Positions 25,165 to 37,875 of a DNA stretch of 64,000 bases are shown here, piece after piece. Source of the stretch: Myotis daubentonii (lineage: Eukaryota; Chordata; Mammalia; Chiroptera; Vespertilionidae); assembly GCF_963259705.1 (NCBI RefSeq), contig NC_081846.1, positions 95,678,641-95,742,640 on the forward strand, given 5' to 3'. The first letter of the stretch is position 1. Every line of letters starts with the position of its first letter. Under the pieces are notes generated by a model, which was not told where the DNA came from, searched no databases, and saw nothing but the letters and a program-made list of their open reading frames with translations. The translations under genes and the position numbers were made by a program.

Positions 25165-25213
25165 GGCGTTTTCACGGGACTGTGCTTTGAAATATTAAGA
25201 GTTCATGCTTACA

Positions 25214-25219
25214 GAGCTC
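25214..25219 (+). other. Conserved GAGCTC hexamer, once per monomer
   Basis: GAGCTC lies in the middle of the monomer as ACAGAGCTCAG, with CCGAGCTCAG, ACTGAGCTCAG (12963, 16016, 27125) and AAAGAGCTCAG (32107) as flanking variants. Flanking bases vary while the hexamer itself does not in any monomer I examined. It is a useful register mark for the array; no function is implied. Confidence 0.8.
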
Positions 25220-25293
25220 AGAATTGGTGTCTAAAGCCTTGGAATGACGAGAATAGTGTTTTTGTTTACAATTAAGGAGGATTGGCTTTGGCG

Positions 25294-25301
25294 TTTTTTT
25301 T
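25294..25301 (+). repeat. T-tract, variable between monomers
   Basis: The GGCG-T(n)-GTGTG tract has T7 or T8 in most monomers and T9 in some (for example 9601, 18390, 40618, 44464). It is shortened to about T6 near 28355. It is interrupted as TTCTTTTG (29507, 34107, 37939, 59461), as TTTTTTCG (36787, 39850, 62143) or preceded by GATA. It accounts for most of the 1-2 bp length variation. Confidence 0.85.
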
Positions 25302-28085
25302 GTGTGAATCAGTTAAAATGGTGACAATTCCGGTAAATATTTCTAAGCAAACTCTCTAATTTTGGTGAAACTGTTAAAATACACAATGATAGTTCCCAGA
25401 AATGACTAAGAACGTGTAAGAAACACCTCAAGTACACATAAATAGAGTCTTACTACATTTACTGTCTCATTCAGTCACGGAGGTTTCCAGTGGAAAGCTG
25501 TGAAATGACGCAAATACTGGTAACATTTACGTCTCCGGGTACTTCCGGTGGCGTTTTCACGGGACTGTGCTTTGAAAAATTAAGAGTTCATGCTTACAGA
25601 GCTCAGAATTGGTGTCTGAAGCCTTGGAATGACGAGAATATTTTTTCTCTTTACAATTAGGGAGGATTGGCTTTGGCGTTTTTTTGTGTGAATCAGTTAA
25701 AATGGTGACGATTCCGGGAAATACTTCTAAGCAAACTGTCTAATTTTGGTAAAACTGTTAAAATACACAATGATAGTTCCCAGAAAGGACTAACAACGTG
25801 TAAGAAACACCTCAAGTACACTTAAATAGATTCTTACTACATTTACTGTCGTATTCAATCACGGAGGTTTCTAGTGGAAAGCTGTGAAATGACGCAAATA
25901 CTGGTAATATTTACGTCTCCGGATACTTCCGGTGGCGTTTTCACGGGACTGTGCTTTGAAATATTAAGAGTTCATGCTTACATAGCTCAGAATTGGTGTC
26001 TAAAGCCTTGGAATGACGAGAATAGTGTTTTTGTTTACAATTAAGGAGGATTGGCTTTGGCGTTTTTTTTGTGTGAATCAGTTAAAATGGTGACAATTCT
26101 GGTAAATACTTCTAAGCAAACTCTCTAATTTTGGTAAAACTGTTAAAATACACAATGATAGTTCCCAGAAATGATTAAGAACGTGTAAGAAACACCTCAA
26201 GTACACGTAAATAGAGTCTTACTACATTTACTGTGATATTCAGTCACGGAGGTTTCCAGTGAAAAGCTGTGAAATGACGCAAATACTGGTAATATTTACA
26301 TCTCCGGGTACTTCCGGTGGCGTTTTCACGGGACTGTGCTTTGAAATATTAAGAGTTCATGCTTACCGAGCTCAGAATTGGTGTCTAAAGCCTTGGAATG
26401 ATGAGAATATTGTTTCTCTTTACAATTAAGGAGGATTGGCTTTGGCGTTTTTTTGTGTGAATCAGTTAAAATGGTGACGATTCCGGTAAATACTTCTAAG
26501 CAAACTGTCTAATTTTGGTAAAACTGTTAAAATACACAATGATAGTTCCCAGAAAGGACTAACAATGTGTAAGAAACACCTCAAGTACACTTAAATAGAT
26601 TCTTACTACATTTACCGTCGTATTCAGTCACGGAGGTTTCCAGTGAAATGACGCAAATACTGGTAATATTTATGTCTCCGGGTACTTCCAGTGGCGTTTT
26701 CACGGGACTGTGCTTTGAAAAATTAAGAGTTCATGCTTACAGAGCTCAGAATTCGTGTCTGAAGCCTTGGAATGACGAGAATATTTTTTCTCTTTACAAT
26801 TAAGGAGGATTGGCTTTGGCGTTTTTTTGTGTGAATCAGTTAAAATGATGACGATTCTGGTAAATACTTCTAAGCAAACTGTCTAATTTTGGTAAAACTG
26901 TTAAAATACACAATGATAGTTCCCAGAAATGATTAAGAACGTGTAAGAAACACCTCAAGTACACCTAAATACATTCTTACTATATTTACTGTCCTATTCA
27001 ATCACGGAGGTTTCCAGTGGAAAGCTGTGAAATGACGAAAATACCGGTAATATTTACGTCTCCGGGTACTTCCGGTGGCGTTTTCACGGGACTGTGCTTT
27101 GAAATATTAAGACTTCATGCTTACTGAGCTCAGAATTGGTGTCTAACGCCTTGGAATGACGAGAATAGTGTTTCTGTTTACAATTAACGAGGATTGGCTT
27201 TGGCGTTTTTTTGTGTGAATCAGTTAAAATGGTGACGATTCCGGTAAATACTTCTAAGCAAACTGTCTAATTTTGGTAAAACTGTTAAAATACACAATGA
27301 TAGTTCCCAGAAAGGACTAACAACGTGTAAGAAACACCTCAAGTACACTTAAATAGATTCTTACTACATTTACTGTCGTATTCAATCACGGAGGTTTCTA
27401 GTGGAAAGTTGTGAAATGACGCAAATACTGGTAATATTTATGTCTCCGGGTACCTCCGGTGGCGTTTTCACGGGACTGTGCTTTGAAATATTAAGAGTTC
27501 ATGCTTACAGAGCTCAGAATTGGTGTCTAAAGCCTTGGAATGATGAGAATATTGTTTCTCTTTACAATTAAGGAGGATTGGCTTTGGCGTTTTTTTGTGT
27601 GAATCAGTTAAAATGGTGACGATTCCGGTAAATACTTCTAAGCAAACTCTCTAATTTTGGTGAAACTGTTAAAATACACAATGATAGTTCCCAGAAATGA
27701 CTAAGAACGTGTAAGAAACACCTCAAGTACACATAAATAGAGTCTTACTACATTTACTGTCTCATTCAGTCACGGAGGTTTCCAGTGGAAAGCTGTGAAA
27801 TGACGCAAATACTGGTAACATTTACGTCTCCGGGTACTTCCGGTGGCGTTTTCACGGGACTGTGCTTTGAAAAATTAAGAGTTCATGCTTACAGAGCTCA
27901 GAATTGGTGTCTAAAGCCTTGGAATGATGAGAATATTGTCTCTCTTTCAATTAAGGAGGATTGGCTTTGGCGTTTTTTTGTGTGAATCAGTTAAAATGGT
28001 GACGATTCCGGTAAATACTTCTAAGCAAACTTTCTAATTTTGGTAAAACTGTTAAAATACACAATGATAGTTCCCAGAAATTATT

Positions 28086-31000
28086 AAGAACGTGTAAGAA
28101 ACACCTCAAGTACACGTAAATAGAGTCTTACTACATTTACTGTCGTATTCAGTCACGGAGGTTTCCAGTGAAAAGCTGTGAAATGACGCAAATACTGGTA
28201 ATATTTACATCTCCGGGTACTTCTGTTGGCGTTTTCACGGGACTGTGCTTTGAAATATTAAGAGTTCATGCTTACCGAGCTCAGAATTGGTGTCTAAAGC
28301 CTTGGAATGATGAGAATATTGTTTCTCTTTACAATTAAGGAGGATTGGCTTTGGGGTTTTTTGTGTGAATCAGTTAAAATGATGACGATTCTGGTAAATA
28401 CTTCTAAGCAAACTGTATAATTTTGGTAAAACTGTTAAAATACACAATGATCGTTCCCAGAAATGATTAAGAATGTGTAAGAAACACCTCAAGTACACGT
28501 AAATAGAGTCTTACTACATTTACTGTCGTATTCAGTCACGGAGGTTTCCAGTGAAAAGCTGTGAAATGACGCAAATACTGGTAATATTTACATCTCCGGG
28601 TACTTCTGTTGGCGTTTTCACGGGACTGTGCTTTGAAATATTAAGAGTTCATGCTTACCGAGCTCAGAATTGGTGTCTAAAGCCTTGGAATGATGAGAAT
28701 ATTGTTTCTCTTTACAATTAAGGAGGATTGGCTTTGGCGTTTTTTTGTGTGAATCAGTTAAAATGATGACGATTCTGGTAAATACTTCTAAGCAAACTGT
28801 CTAATTTTGGTAAAACTGTTAAAATACAAAATGATAGTTCCCAGAAATGATTAAGAACGTGTAAGAAACACCTCAAGTACACCTAAATACATTCGTACTA
28901 TATTTACTGTCGTATTCAATCACGGAGGTTTCCAGTGGAAAGCTGTGCAATGACGAAAATACTGGTAATATTTACGTCTCCGGGTACTCCCGGTGGCGTT
29001 TTCACGGGACTGTGCTTAGAAATATTAAGAGTTGATGATTACAGAGCTCAGAATTGGTGTCTAACGCCTTGGAATGACGAGAATAATGTTTCTGTTTACA
29101 ATTAAGGAGATTTGGCTTTGGTGTTTTTTTGTGTGAATCAGTTAAAATGGTGACGATTCCGGTAAATACTTCTAAGCAAACTGTCTAAATTTGGTAAAAC
29201 TGTTAAAATACACAATGATAGTTCCCAGAAATGACTAAGAACGTGTAAGAAACACCTCAAGTACACGTAAATAGAGTCTTACTACATTTCCTGTCGTATT
29301 CAGTCACGGAGGTTTCCAGTGAAAGACCCTGAAATGACGCAAATACTGGTAATATTTACGTCTCCGGGTACTTCCGGTGGTGTTTTCACGGGACTGTGCT
29401 TTGAAATATTAAGAGTTCATGCTTACAGAGCTCAGAATTGGTGTCTAACGCCTTGGAATGACGAGAATAGTGTTTCTGTTTACAATTAACGAGGATTGGC
29501 TTTGGCGTTCTTTTGTGTGAATCAGTTAAAATGGTGACGATTCCGGTATATACTTTTAAGCAAACTCTCTAATTTTGGTAAAACTGTTAAAATACACAAT
29601 GATAGTTCCCAGAAAGGACTAACAACGTGTAAGAAACACCTCAAGTACACTTAAATGGATTCTTACTACATTTACTGTCGTATTCAATCACGGAGGTTTC
29701 TAGTGGAAAGCTGTGAAATGACGCAAATACTGGTAATATTTACGTCTCCGGGTACTTCCGGTGGCGTTATCACGGGACTGTTATTTGAAATATTAAGAGT
29801 TCATGCTTACAGAGCTCAGAATTGGTGTCTAAAGCCTTGGAATGACGAGAATAGTGTTTTTGTTTACAATTAAGGAGGATTGGCTTTGGCGTTTTTTTTG
29901 TGTGAATCAGTTAAAATGGTGACAATTCCGGTAAATACTTCTAAGCAAACTTTCTAATTTTGGTAAAACTGTTAAAATACACAATGATAGTTCCCAGAAA
30001 TTATTAAGAACGTGTAAGAAACACCTCAAGTACACGTAAATAGAGTCTTACTACATTTACTGTCGTATTCAGTCACGGAGGTTTCCAGTGGAAAGCTGTG
30101 AAATGACGCAAATACTGGTAATATTTACATCTCCGGGTACTTCCGGTGGCGTTTTCACGGGACTGTACTTTGAAATATTAAGAGTTCATGCTTACCGAGC
30201 TCAGAATTGGTGTCTAAAGCCTTGGAATGATGAGAATATTGTTTCTCTTTACAATTAAGGAGGATTGGCTTTGGCGTTTTTTTGTGTGAATCAGTTAAAA
30301 TGGTGACGATTCCGGTAAATACTTCTAAGCAAACTCTCTAATTTTGGTAAAACTGTTAAAATACACAATGATAGCTCCCAGAAAGGACTGACAACGTGTA
30401 AGAAACACTTAAATAGATTCTTACTACATTTACTGTCGTATTCAATCACGGAGGTTTCTAGTGGAAAGCTGTGAAATGACGCAAATACTGGTAATATTTA
30501 TGTCTCTGGGTACCTCCGGTGGCGTTTTCACGGGACTGTGCTTTGAAATATTAAGAGTTCATGCTTACAGAGCTCAGAATTGGTGTCTAAAGCCTTGGAA
30601 TGACGAGAATAGTGTTTTTGTTTACAATTAAGGAGGATTGGCTTTGGCGTTTTTTTGTGTGAATCAGTTAAAATGGTGACGATTCCGGTAAATACTTCTA
30701 AGCAAACTGTCTAATTTTGGTAAAACTGTTAAAATACACAATGATAGTTCCCAGAAAGGACTAACAACGTGTAAGAAACACCTCAAGTACACTTAAATAG
30801 ATTCTTACTACATTTACTGTCCTATTCAATCACGGAGGTTTCTAGTGGAAAGCTGTGAAATGACGCAGATACTGGTAATATTTACGTCTCCGGGTACTTC
30901 CGGTGGCGTTTTCACGGGACTGTGCTTTGAAATATTAAGAGTTCATGCTTACAGAGCTCAGAATTGGTGTGTAAAGCCTTGGAATGAGGAGAATAGTGTT

Positions 31001-32685
31001 TTTGTTTACAATTAAGGAGGATTGGCTTTGGCGTTTTTTTTGTGTGAATCAGTTAAAATGGTGACAATTCCGGTAAATACTTCTAAGCAAACTTTCTAAT
31101 TTTGGTAAAACTGTTAAAATACACAATGATAGTTCCCAGAAATGATTAAGAACGTGTAAGAAACACCTCAAGTACACGTAAATAGAGTCTTACTACATTT
31201 ACTGTCGTATTCAGTCACGGAGGTTTCCAGTGAAAAGCTGTGAAATGACGCAAATACTGGTAATATTTACATCTCCGGGTACTTCTGTTGGCGTTTTCAC
31301 GGGACTGTGCTTTCAAATACTAAGTGTTCATGCTTACCGAGCTCAGAATTGGTGTCTAAAGCCTTGGAATGATGAGAGTATTGTTTCTCTTTACAATTAA
31401 GGAGGATTGGCTTTGGCGTTTTTTTGTGTGAATCAGTTAAAATGATGACGATTCTGGTAAATACTTCTAAGCAAACTGTATAATTTTGGTAAAACTGTTA
31501 AAATACACAATGATAGTTCCCAGAAATGATTAAGAACGTGTAAGAAACACCTCAAGTACACGTAAATAGATTCTTACTACATTTACTGTCGTATTCAGTC
31601 ACGGAGGTTTCCAGTGGAAAGCAGTGAAATGACGAAAATACTGGTAATATTTACGTCTCCGGGTACTTCCGGTGGCGTTTTCATGGGACTGTGCTTTGAA
31701 ATATTAAGAGTTCATGCTTACAGAGCTCAGAATTGGTGTCTAAAGCCTTGGAATGACGAGAATAGTGTTTTTGTTTACAATTAAGGCGGATTGGCTTTGG
31801 CGTTTTTTTTGTGTGAATCAGTTAAAATGGTGACGATTCCGGTAAATACTTCTAAGCAAACTTTCTAATTTTGGTAAAACTGTTAAAATACACAATGATA
31901 GTTCCCAGAAATGACTAAGAACGTGTAAGAAACACCTCAAGTACACATAAATAGAGTCTTACTACATTTACTGTCTCATTCAGTCACGGAGGTTTCCAGT
32001 GAAAAGCTGTGAAATGACCCAAATACTGGTAATATTTACGTCTCCGGGTACTTCCGGTGGCGTTTTCACGGGACTGTGCTTTGAAATATCAAGAGTTCAT
32101 GCTTAAAGAGCTCAGAATTGGTGTCTAAAGCCTTGGAATGATGAGAATATTGTTTCTCTTTACAATTAAGGAGGATTGGCTTTGGCGTTTTTTTGTGTGA
32201 ATCAGTTAAAATGGTGACTATTCCTGTAAATACTTCTAAGCAAACTGTCTAATTTTGGTAAAACTGTTAAAATACACAATGATAGTTCCCAGAAATGATT
32301 AAGAACGTGTAAGAAACACCTCAAGTACACCTAAATACATTCTTACTATATTTACTGTCGCATTCAATCACGGAGGTTTCCAGTGGAAATATGTGAAATG
32401 ACGAAAATACCGGTAATATTTACATCTCCGGGTACTTCCGTTGGCGTTTTCACGGGACTGTGCTTTGAAATATTAAGACTTCATGCTTACCGAGCTCAGA
32501 ATTGGTGTCTAAAGCCTTGGAATGATGAGAATATTGTTTCTCTTTACAATTAAGGAGGATTGGCTTTGGCGTTTTTTTGTGTGAATCAGTTAAAATGGTG
32601 ACAATTCTGGTAAATACTTCTAAGCAAACTTTCTAATTTTGGTAAAACTGTTAAAATACACAATGATAGTTCCCAGAAATGATTA
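28086..32685 (+). repeat. 12-mer unit (4,600-bp offset), copy 1
   Basis: Twelve monomers; the first ~2.6 kb recurs at an offset of 4,600 bp (28086-30703 against 32686-35304). Shared rare variants are ACTTCTGTTGGCG, TGCTTAGAAATATT with GTTGATGATTAC (29026/33626), TTAAGGAGATTTGG (29103/33703), the AAATGGATTC junction (29653/34253), GTTATCACGGGACTGTTATTTG (29766/34366), GACTGTACTTTG and GATAGCTCCCAG (30370/34971). Within it, the monomers carrying ACTTCTGTTGG near 28225 and 28605 are near-identical neighbours, a one-monomer tandem step. Confidence 0.78.
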
Positions 32686-35304
32686 AGAACGTGTAAGAAA
32701 CACCTCAAGTACACGTAAATAGAGTCTTACTACATTTACTGTCGTATTCAGTCACGGAGGTTTCCAGTGAAAAGCTGTGAAATGACGCAAATACTGGTAA
32801 TATTTACATCTCCGGGTACTTCTGTTGGCGTTTTCACGGGACTGTGCTTTGAAATATTAAGAGTTCATGCTTACCGAGCTCAGAATTGGTGTCTAAAGCC
32901 TTGGAATGATGAGAATATTGTTTCTCTTTACAATTAAGGAGGATTGGCTTTGGCGTTTTTTTGTGTGAATCAGTTAAAATGATGACGATTCTGGTAAATA
33001 CTTCTAAGCAAACTGTATAATTTTGGTAAAACTGTTAAAATACACAATGATAGTTCCCAGAAATGATTAAGAACGTGTAAGAAACACCTCAAGTACACGT
33101 AAATAGAGTCTTACTACATTTACTGTCGTATTCAGTCACGGAGGTTTCCAGTGAAAAGCTGTGAAATGACGCAAATACTGGTAATATTTACATCTCCGGG
33201 TACTTCTGTTGGCGTTTTCACGGGACTGTGCTTTGAAATATTAAGAGTTCATGCTTACCGAGCTCAGAATTGGTGTCTAAAGCCTTGGAATGATGAGAAT
33301 ATTGTTTCTCTTTACAATTAAGGAGGATTGGCTTTGGCGTTTTTTTGTGTGAATCAGTTAAAATGATGACGATTCTGGTAAATACTTCTAAGCAAACTGT
33401 CTAATTTTGGTAAAACTGTTAAAATACACAATGATAGTTCCCAGAAATGATTAAGAACGTGTAAGAAACACCTCAAGTACACCTAAATACATTCTTACTA
33501 TATTTACTGTCGTATTCAATCACGGAGGTTTCCAGTGGAAAGCTGTGCAATGACGAAAATACTGGTAATATTTACGTCTCCGGGTACTTCCGGTGGCGTT
33601 TTCACGGGACTGTGCTTAGAAATATTAAGAGTTGATGATTACAGAGCTCAGAATTGGTGTCTAACGCCTTGGAATGACGAGAATAATGTTTCTGTTTACA
33701 ATTAAGGAGATTTGGCTTTGGTGTTTTTTTGTGTGAATCAGTTAAAATGGTGACGATTCCGGTAAATACTTCTAAGCAAACTGTCTAAATTTGGTAAAAC
33801 TGTTAAAATACACAATGATAGTTCCCAGAAATGACTAAGAACGTGTAAGAAACACCTCAAGTACACGTAAATAGAGTCTTACTACATTTACTGTCGTATT
33901 CAGTCACGGAGGTTTCCAGTGAAAGACCCTGAAATGACGCAAATACTGGTAATATTTACGGCTCCGGGTACTTCCGGTGGTGTTTTCACGGGACTGTGCT
34001 TTGAAATATTAAGAGTTCATGCTTACAGAGCTCAGAATTGGTGTCTAACGCCTTGGAATGACGAGAATAGTGTTTCTGTTTACAATTAACGAGGATTGGC
34101 TTTGGCGTTCTTTTGTGTGAATCAGTTAAAATGGTGACGATTCCGGTAAATACTTCTAAGCAAACTGTCTAATTTTGGTAAAACTGTTAAAATACACAAT
34201 GATAGTTCCCAGAAAGGACTAACAACGTGTAAGAAACACCTCAAGTACACTTAAATGGATTCTTACTACATTTACTGTCGTATTCAATCACGGAGGTTTC
34301 TAGTGGAAAGCTGTGAAATGACGCAAATACTGGTAATATTTACGTCTCCGGGTACTTCCGGTGGCGTTATCACGGGACTGTTATTTGAAATATTAAGAGT
34401 TCATGCTTACAGAGCTCAGAATTGGTGTCTAAAGCCTTGGAATGACGAGAATAGTGTTTTTGTTTACAATTAAGGAGGATTGGCTTTGGCGTTTTTTTTG
34501 TGTGAATCAGTTAAAATGGTGACAATTCCGGTAAATACTTCTAAGCAAACTTTCTAATTTTGGTAAAACTGTTAAAATACACAATGATAGTTCCCAGAAA
34601 TTATTAAGAACGTGTAAGAAACACCTCAAGTACACGTAAATAGAGTCTTACTACATTTACTGTCGTATTCAGTCACGGAGGTTTCCAGTGAAAAGCTGTG
34701 AAATGACGCAAATACTGGTAATATTTACATCTCCGGGTACTTCCGGTGGCGTTTTCACGGGACTGTACTTTGAAATATTAAGAGTTCATGCTTACCGAGC
34801 TCAGAATTGGTGTCTAAAGCCTTGGAATGATGAGAATATTGTTTCTCTTTACAATTAAGGAGGATTGGCTTTGGCGTTTTTTTGTGTGAATCAGTTAAAA
34901 TGGTGACGATTCCGGTAAATACTTCTAAGCAAACTGTCTAATTTTGGTAAAACTGTTAAAATACACAATGATAGCTCCCAGAAAGGACTGACAACGTGTA
35001 AGAAACACTTAAATAGATTCTTACTACATTTACTGTCGTATTCAATCACGGAGGTTTCTAGTGGAAAGCTGTGAAATGACGCAAATACTGGTAATATTTA
35101 TGTCTCCGGGTACCTCCGGTGGCGTTTTCACGGGACTGTGCTTTGAAATATTAAGAGTTCATGCTTACAGAGCTCAGAATTGGTGTCTAAAGCCTTGGAA
35201 TGACGAGAATAGTGTTTTTGTTTACAATTAAGGAGGATTGGCTTTGGCGTTTTTTTGTGTGAATCAGTTAAAATGGTGACGATTCCGGTAAATACTTCTA
35301 AGCA
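32686..35304 (+). repeat. 12-mer unit, copy 2 (partial)
   Basis: Follows copy 1 to about 35304; downstream, GAAATGACTAAG (35354) stands where copy 1 has GAAAGGACTAAC. Most of this segment is also the front part of the 32799-37697 block that reappears at 58153-63052, so it exists in three versions in this window. Confidence 0.78.
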
Positions 35305-37875
35305 AACTCTCTAATTTTGGTAAAACTGTTAAAATACACAATGATAGTTCCCAGAAATGACTAAGAACGTGTAAGAAACACCTCAAGTACACATAAATAG
35401 AGTCTTACTACATTTACTGTCTCATTCAGTCACGGAGGTTTCCAGTGGAAAGCTGTGAAATGACGCAAATACTGGTAACATTTAAGTCTCCGGGTACTTC
35501 CGGTGGCGTTTTCACGGGACTGTGCTTTGAAATATTAAGAGTTCATGCTTACAGAGCTCAGAATTGGTGTCTAAAGCCTTGGAATGACGAGAATAGTGTT
35601 TTTGTTTACAATTAAGGAGGATTGGCTTTGGCGTTTTTTTGTGTGAATCAGTTAAAATGGTGACGATTCCGGTAAATACTTCTAAGCAAACTGTCCAATT
35701 TTGGTAAAACTGTTAAAATACACAATGATAGTTCCCAGAAAGGACTAACAACGTGTAAGAAACACCTCAAGTACACTTAAATATATTCTTACTACATTTA
35801 CTGTCGTATTCAATCACGGAGGTTTCTAGTGGAAAGCTGTGAAATGACGCAAATACTGGTAATATTTAAGTCTCCGGGTACTTCCGGTGGCGTTTTCACG
35901 GGACTGTGCTTTGAAATATTAAGAGTTCATGCTTACAGAGCTCAGAATTGGTGTCTAAAGCCTTGGAATGACGAGAATAGTGTTTTTGTTTACAATTAAG
36001 GAGGATTGGCTTTGGCGTTTTTTTTGTGTGAATCAGTTAAAATGATGACGATTCTGGTAAATACTTCTAAGCAAACTGTATAATTTTGGTAAAACTGTTA
36101 AAATACACAATGATAGTTCCCAGAAATGATTAAGAACGTGTAAGAAACACCTCAAGTACACGTAAATAGAGTCTTACTACATTTACTGTCGTATTCAGTC
36201 ACGGAGGTTTCCAGTGAAAAGCTGTGAAATGACGCAAATACTGGTAATATTTACATCTCAGGGTACTTCTGTTGGCGTTTTCACGGGACTGTGCTTTGAA
36301 ATATTAAGAGTTCATGCTTACCGAGCTCAGAATTGGTGTCTAAAGCCTTGGAATGATGAGAATATTGTTTCTCTTTCCAATTAAGGAGGATTGGCTTTGG
36401 TGTTTTTTTGTGTGAATCAGTTAAAATGGTGAAGATTCCGGTAAATACTTCTAAGCAAACTGTCTAATTTTGGTAAAACTGTTAAAATACACAACGATAG
36501 TTCCCAGAAATGATTAAGAACGTGTAAGAAACACCTCAAGTACACCTAAATACATTCTTACTATATTTACTGTTGTATTCAATCACGGAGGTTTCCAGTG
36601 GAAAGCTGTGCAATGACGAAAATACTGGTAATATTTAGGTCTCCGGGTACTTCCGGTGGCGTTTTCACGGGACTGTGCTTAGAAATATTAAGAGTTGATG
36701 ATTACAGAGCTCAGAATTGGTGTCTAACGCCTTGGAATGACGCGAATAATGTTTCTGTTTACAATTAAGGAGGATTGGCTTTGGTGTTTTTTCGTGTGAA
36801 TCAGTTAAAATGGTGACGATTCCGGTAAATACTTCTAAGCAAACTGTCTAATTTTGGTAAAACTGTTAAAATACACAATGATAGTTCACAGAAATGACTA
36901 AGAACGTGTAAGAAACACCTCAAGTACACGTAAATAGAGTCTTACTACATTTACTGTCTCATTCATTCACGGAGGTTTCCAGTGGAAAGCTGTGAAATGA
37001 CGCAAATACTGGTAATATTTACGTCTCCGGGTACTTCCGGTGGCGTTCTCACGGGACTGTGCTTTCAAAAATTAAGAGTTCATGCTTACAGAGCTCAGAA
37101 TTGGTGTCTGAAGCCTTGGAATGACGAGAATATTTTTTCTCTTTACAATTAAGGAGGATAGGCTTTGGCATTTTTTTGTGTGAATCAGTTAAAATGGTGA
37201 ACATTCCGGTAAATACTTCTAAGCAAACTGTCTAATTTTGGTAAAACTGTTAAAATACACAATGATAGTTCCCAGAAAGGACTAACAACGTGTAAGAAAC
37301 ACCTCAAGTACACTTAAATAGATTCTTACTACATTTACTGTCGTATTCAATCACGGAGCTTTCTAGCGGAAAGCTGTGAAATGACGCAAATACTGGTAAT
37401 ATTTACGTCTCCGGGTACTTCCGGTGGCGTTTTTACGGGACTGTGCTTTGAAATATTAAGAGTTCATGCTTACAGAGCTCAGAATTGGTGTCTAAAGCCT
37501 TGGAATGACGAGAATAGTGTTTTTGTTTACAATTAAGGAGGATTGGCTTTGGCGTTTTTTTTGTGTGAATCAGTTAAAATGGTGAAGATTCCGGTAAATA
37601 CTTCTAAGCAAACTGTCTAATTTTGGTAAAACTGTTAAAATACATAATGATAATTCCCAGAAATGACTAAGAACGTGTAAGAAACACCTCAAGTACACGT
37701 AAATAGAGTCTTACTACATTTACTGTCTCATTCATTCACGGAGGTTTCCAGTGCAAAGCTGTGAAATGACGCAAATACTGGTAATATTTACGTCTCCGGG
37801 TACTTCCGGTGGCGTTCTCACGGGACTGTGCTTTCAAAAATTAAGAGTTCATGCTTACAGAGCTCAGAATTGGTG

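Larger units (their letters stand above)
25105..25489 (+). repeat. Reference full-length monomer (385 bp)
   Basis: Chosen as a typical full-length monomer. In order it holds: the GTG anchor; TGACGCAA; a CpG-rich core with CCGGGTACTTCCGGTGG at about 25150-25166 followed by CACGGGACTG; GAGCTC at 25214-25219; a GACGAGAATAGTG stretch; TAAGGAGG; a T8 tract at 25294-25301; an AT-rich stretch in which GTTAAAAT occurs twice (25312-25319 and 25373-25380); and the junction box leading to TCACGGAGG and the next anchor. Full-length monomers are 384 bp with T7, 385 with T8 and 386 with T9. 384 is divisible by three, so reading frames stay in register from monomer to monomer. The start point is arbitrary because the array is circularly permutable. 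Confidence 0.9.
22616..28085 (+). repeat. Mixed monomers; parts copied from the 8-mer region
   Basis: About fourteen monomers without one clear local HOR. Segment 25610-27310 matches 14500-16200 at an offset of 11,109 bp (shared AATTAGGGAGG, TCCGGATACTTCC and the 10-bp deletion at 26643). Segment 23953-24480 matches 27401-27940 (shared GGAAAGTTGTG). The monomer at 23581-23952 is the most aberrant one. A 4-bp loss (ACGTAGAGTC instead of ACGTAAATAGAGTC) lies near 23533, just upstream of it. No gene is seen. Confidence 0.75.

Noticed and set aside
25150..25180. CENP-B box
   Set aside because: The CACGGGA stretch shares only the CGGG part of the NTTCGNNNNANNCGGGN motif. Neither strand of the monomer has TTCG and the A at the required spacing.
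25294..25301. T7-T9 tract as an RNA polymerase III terminator
   Set aside because: I see no convincing A-box and B-box upstream in the monomer, so nothing suggests a Pol III transcript.
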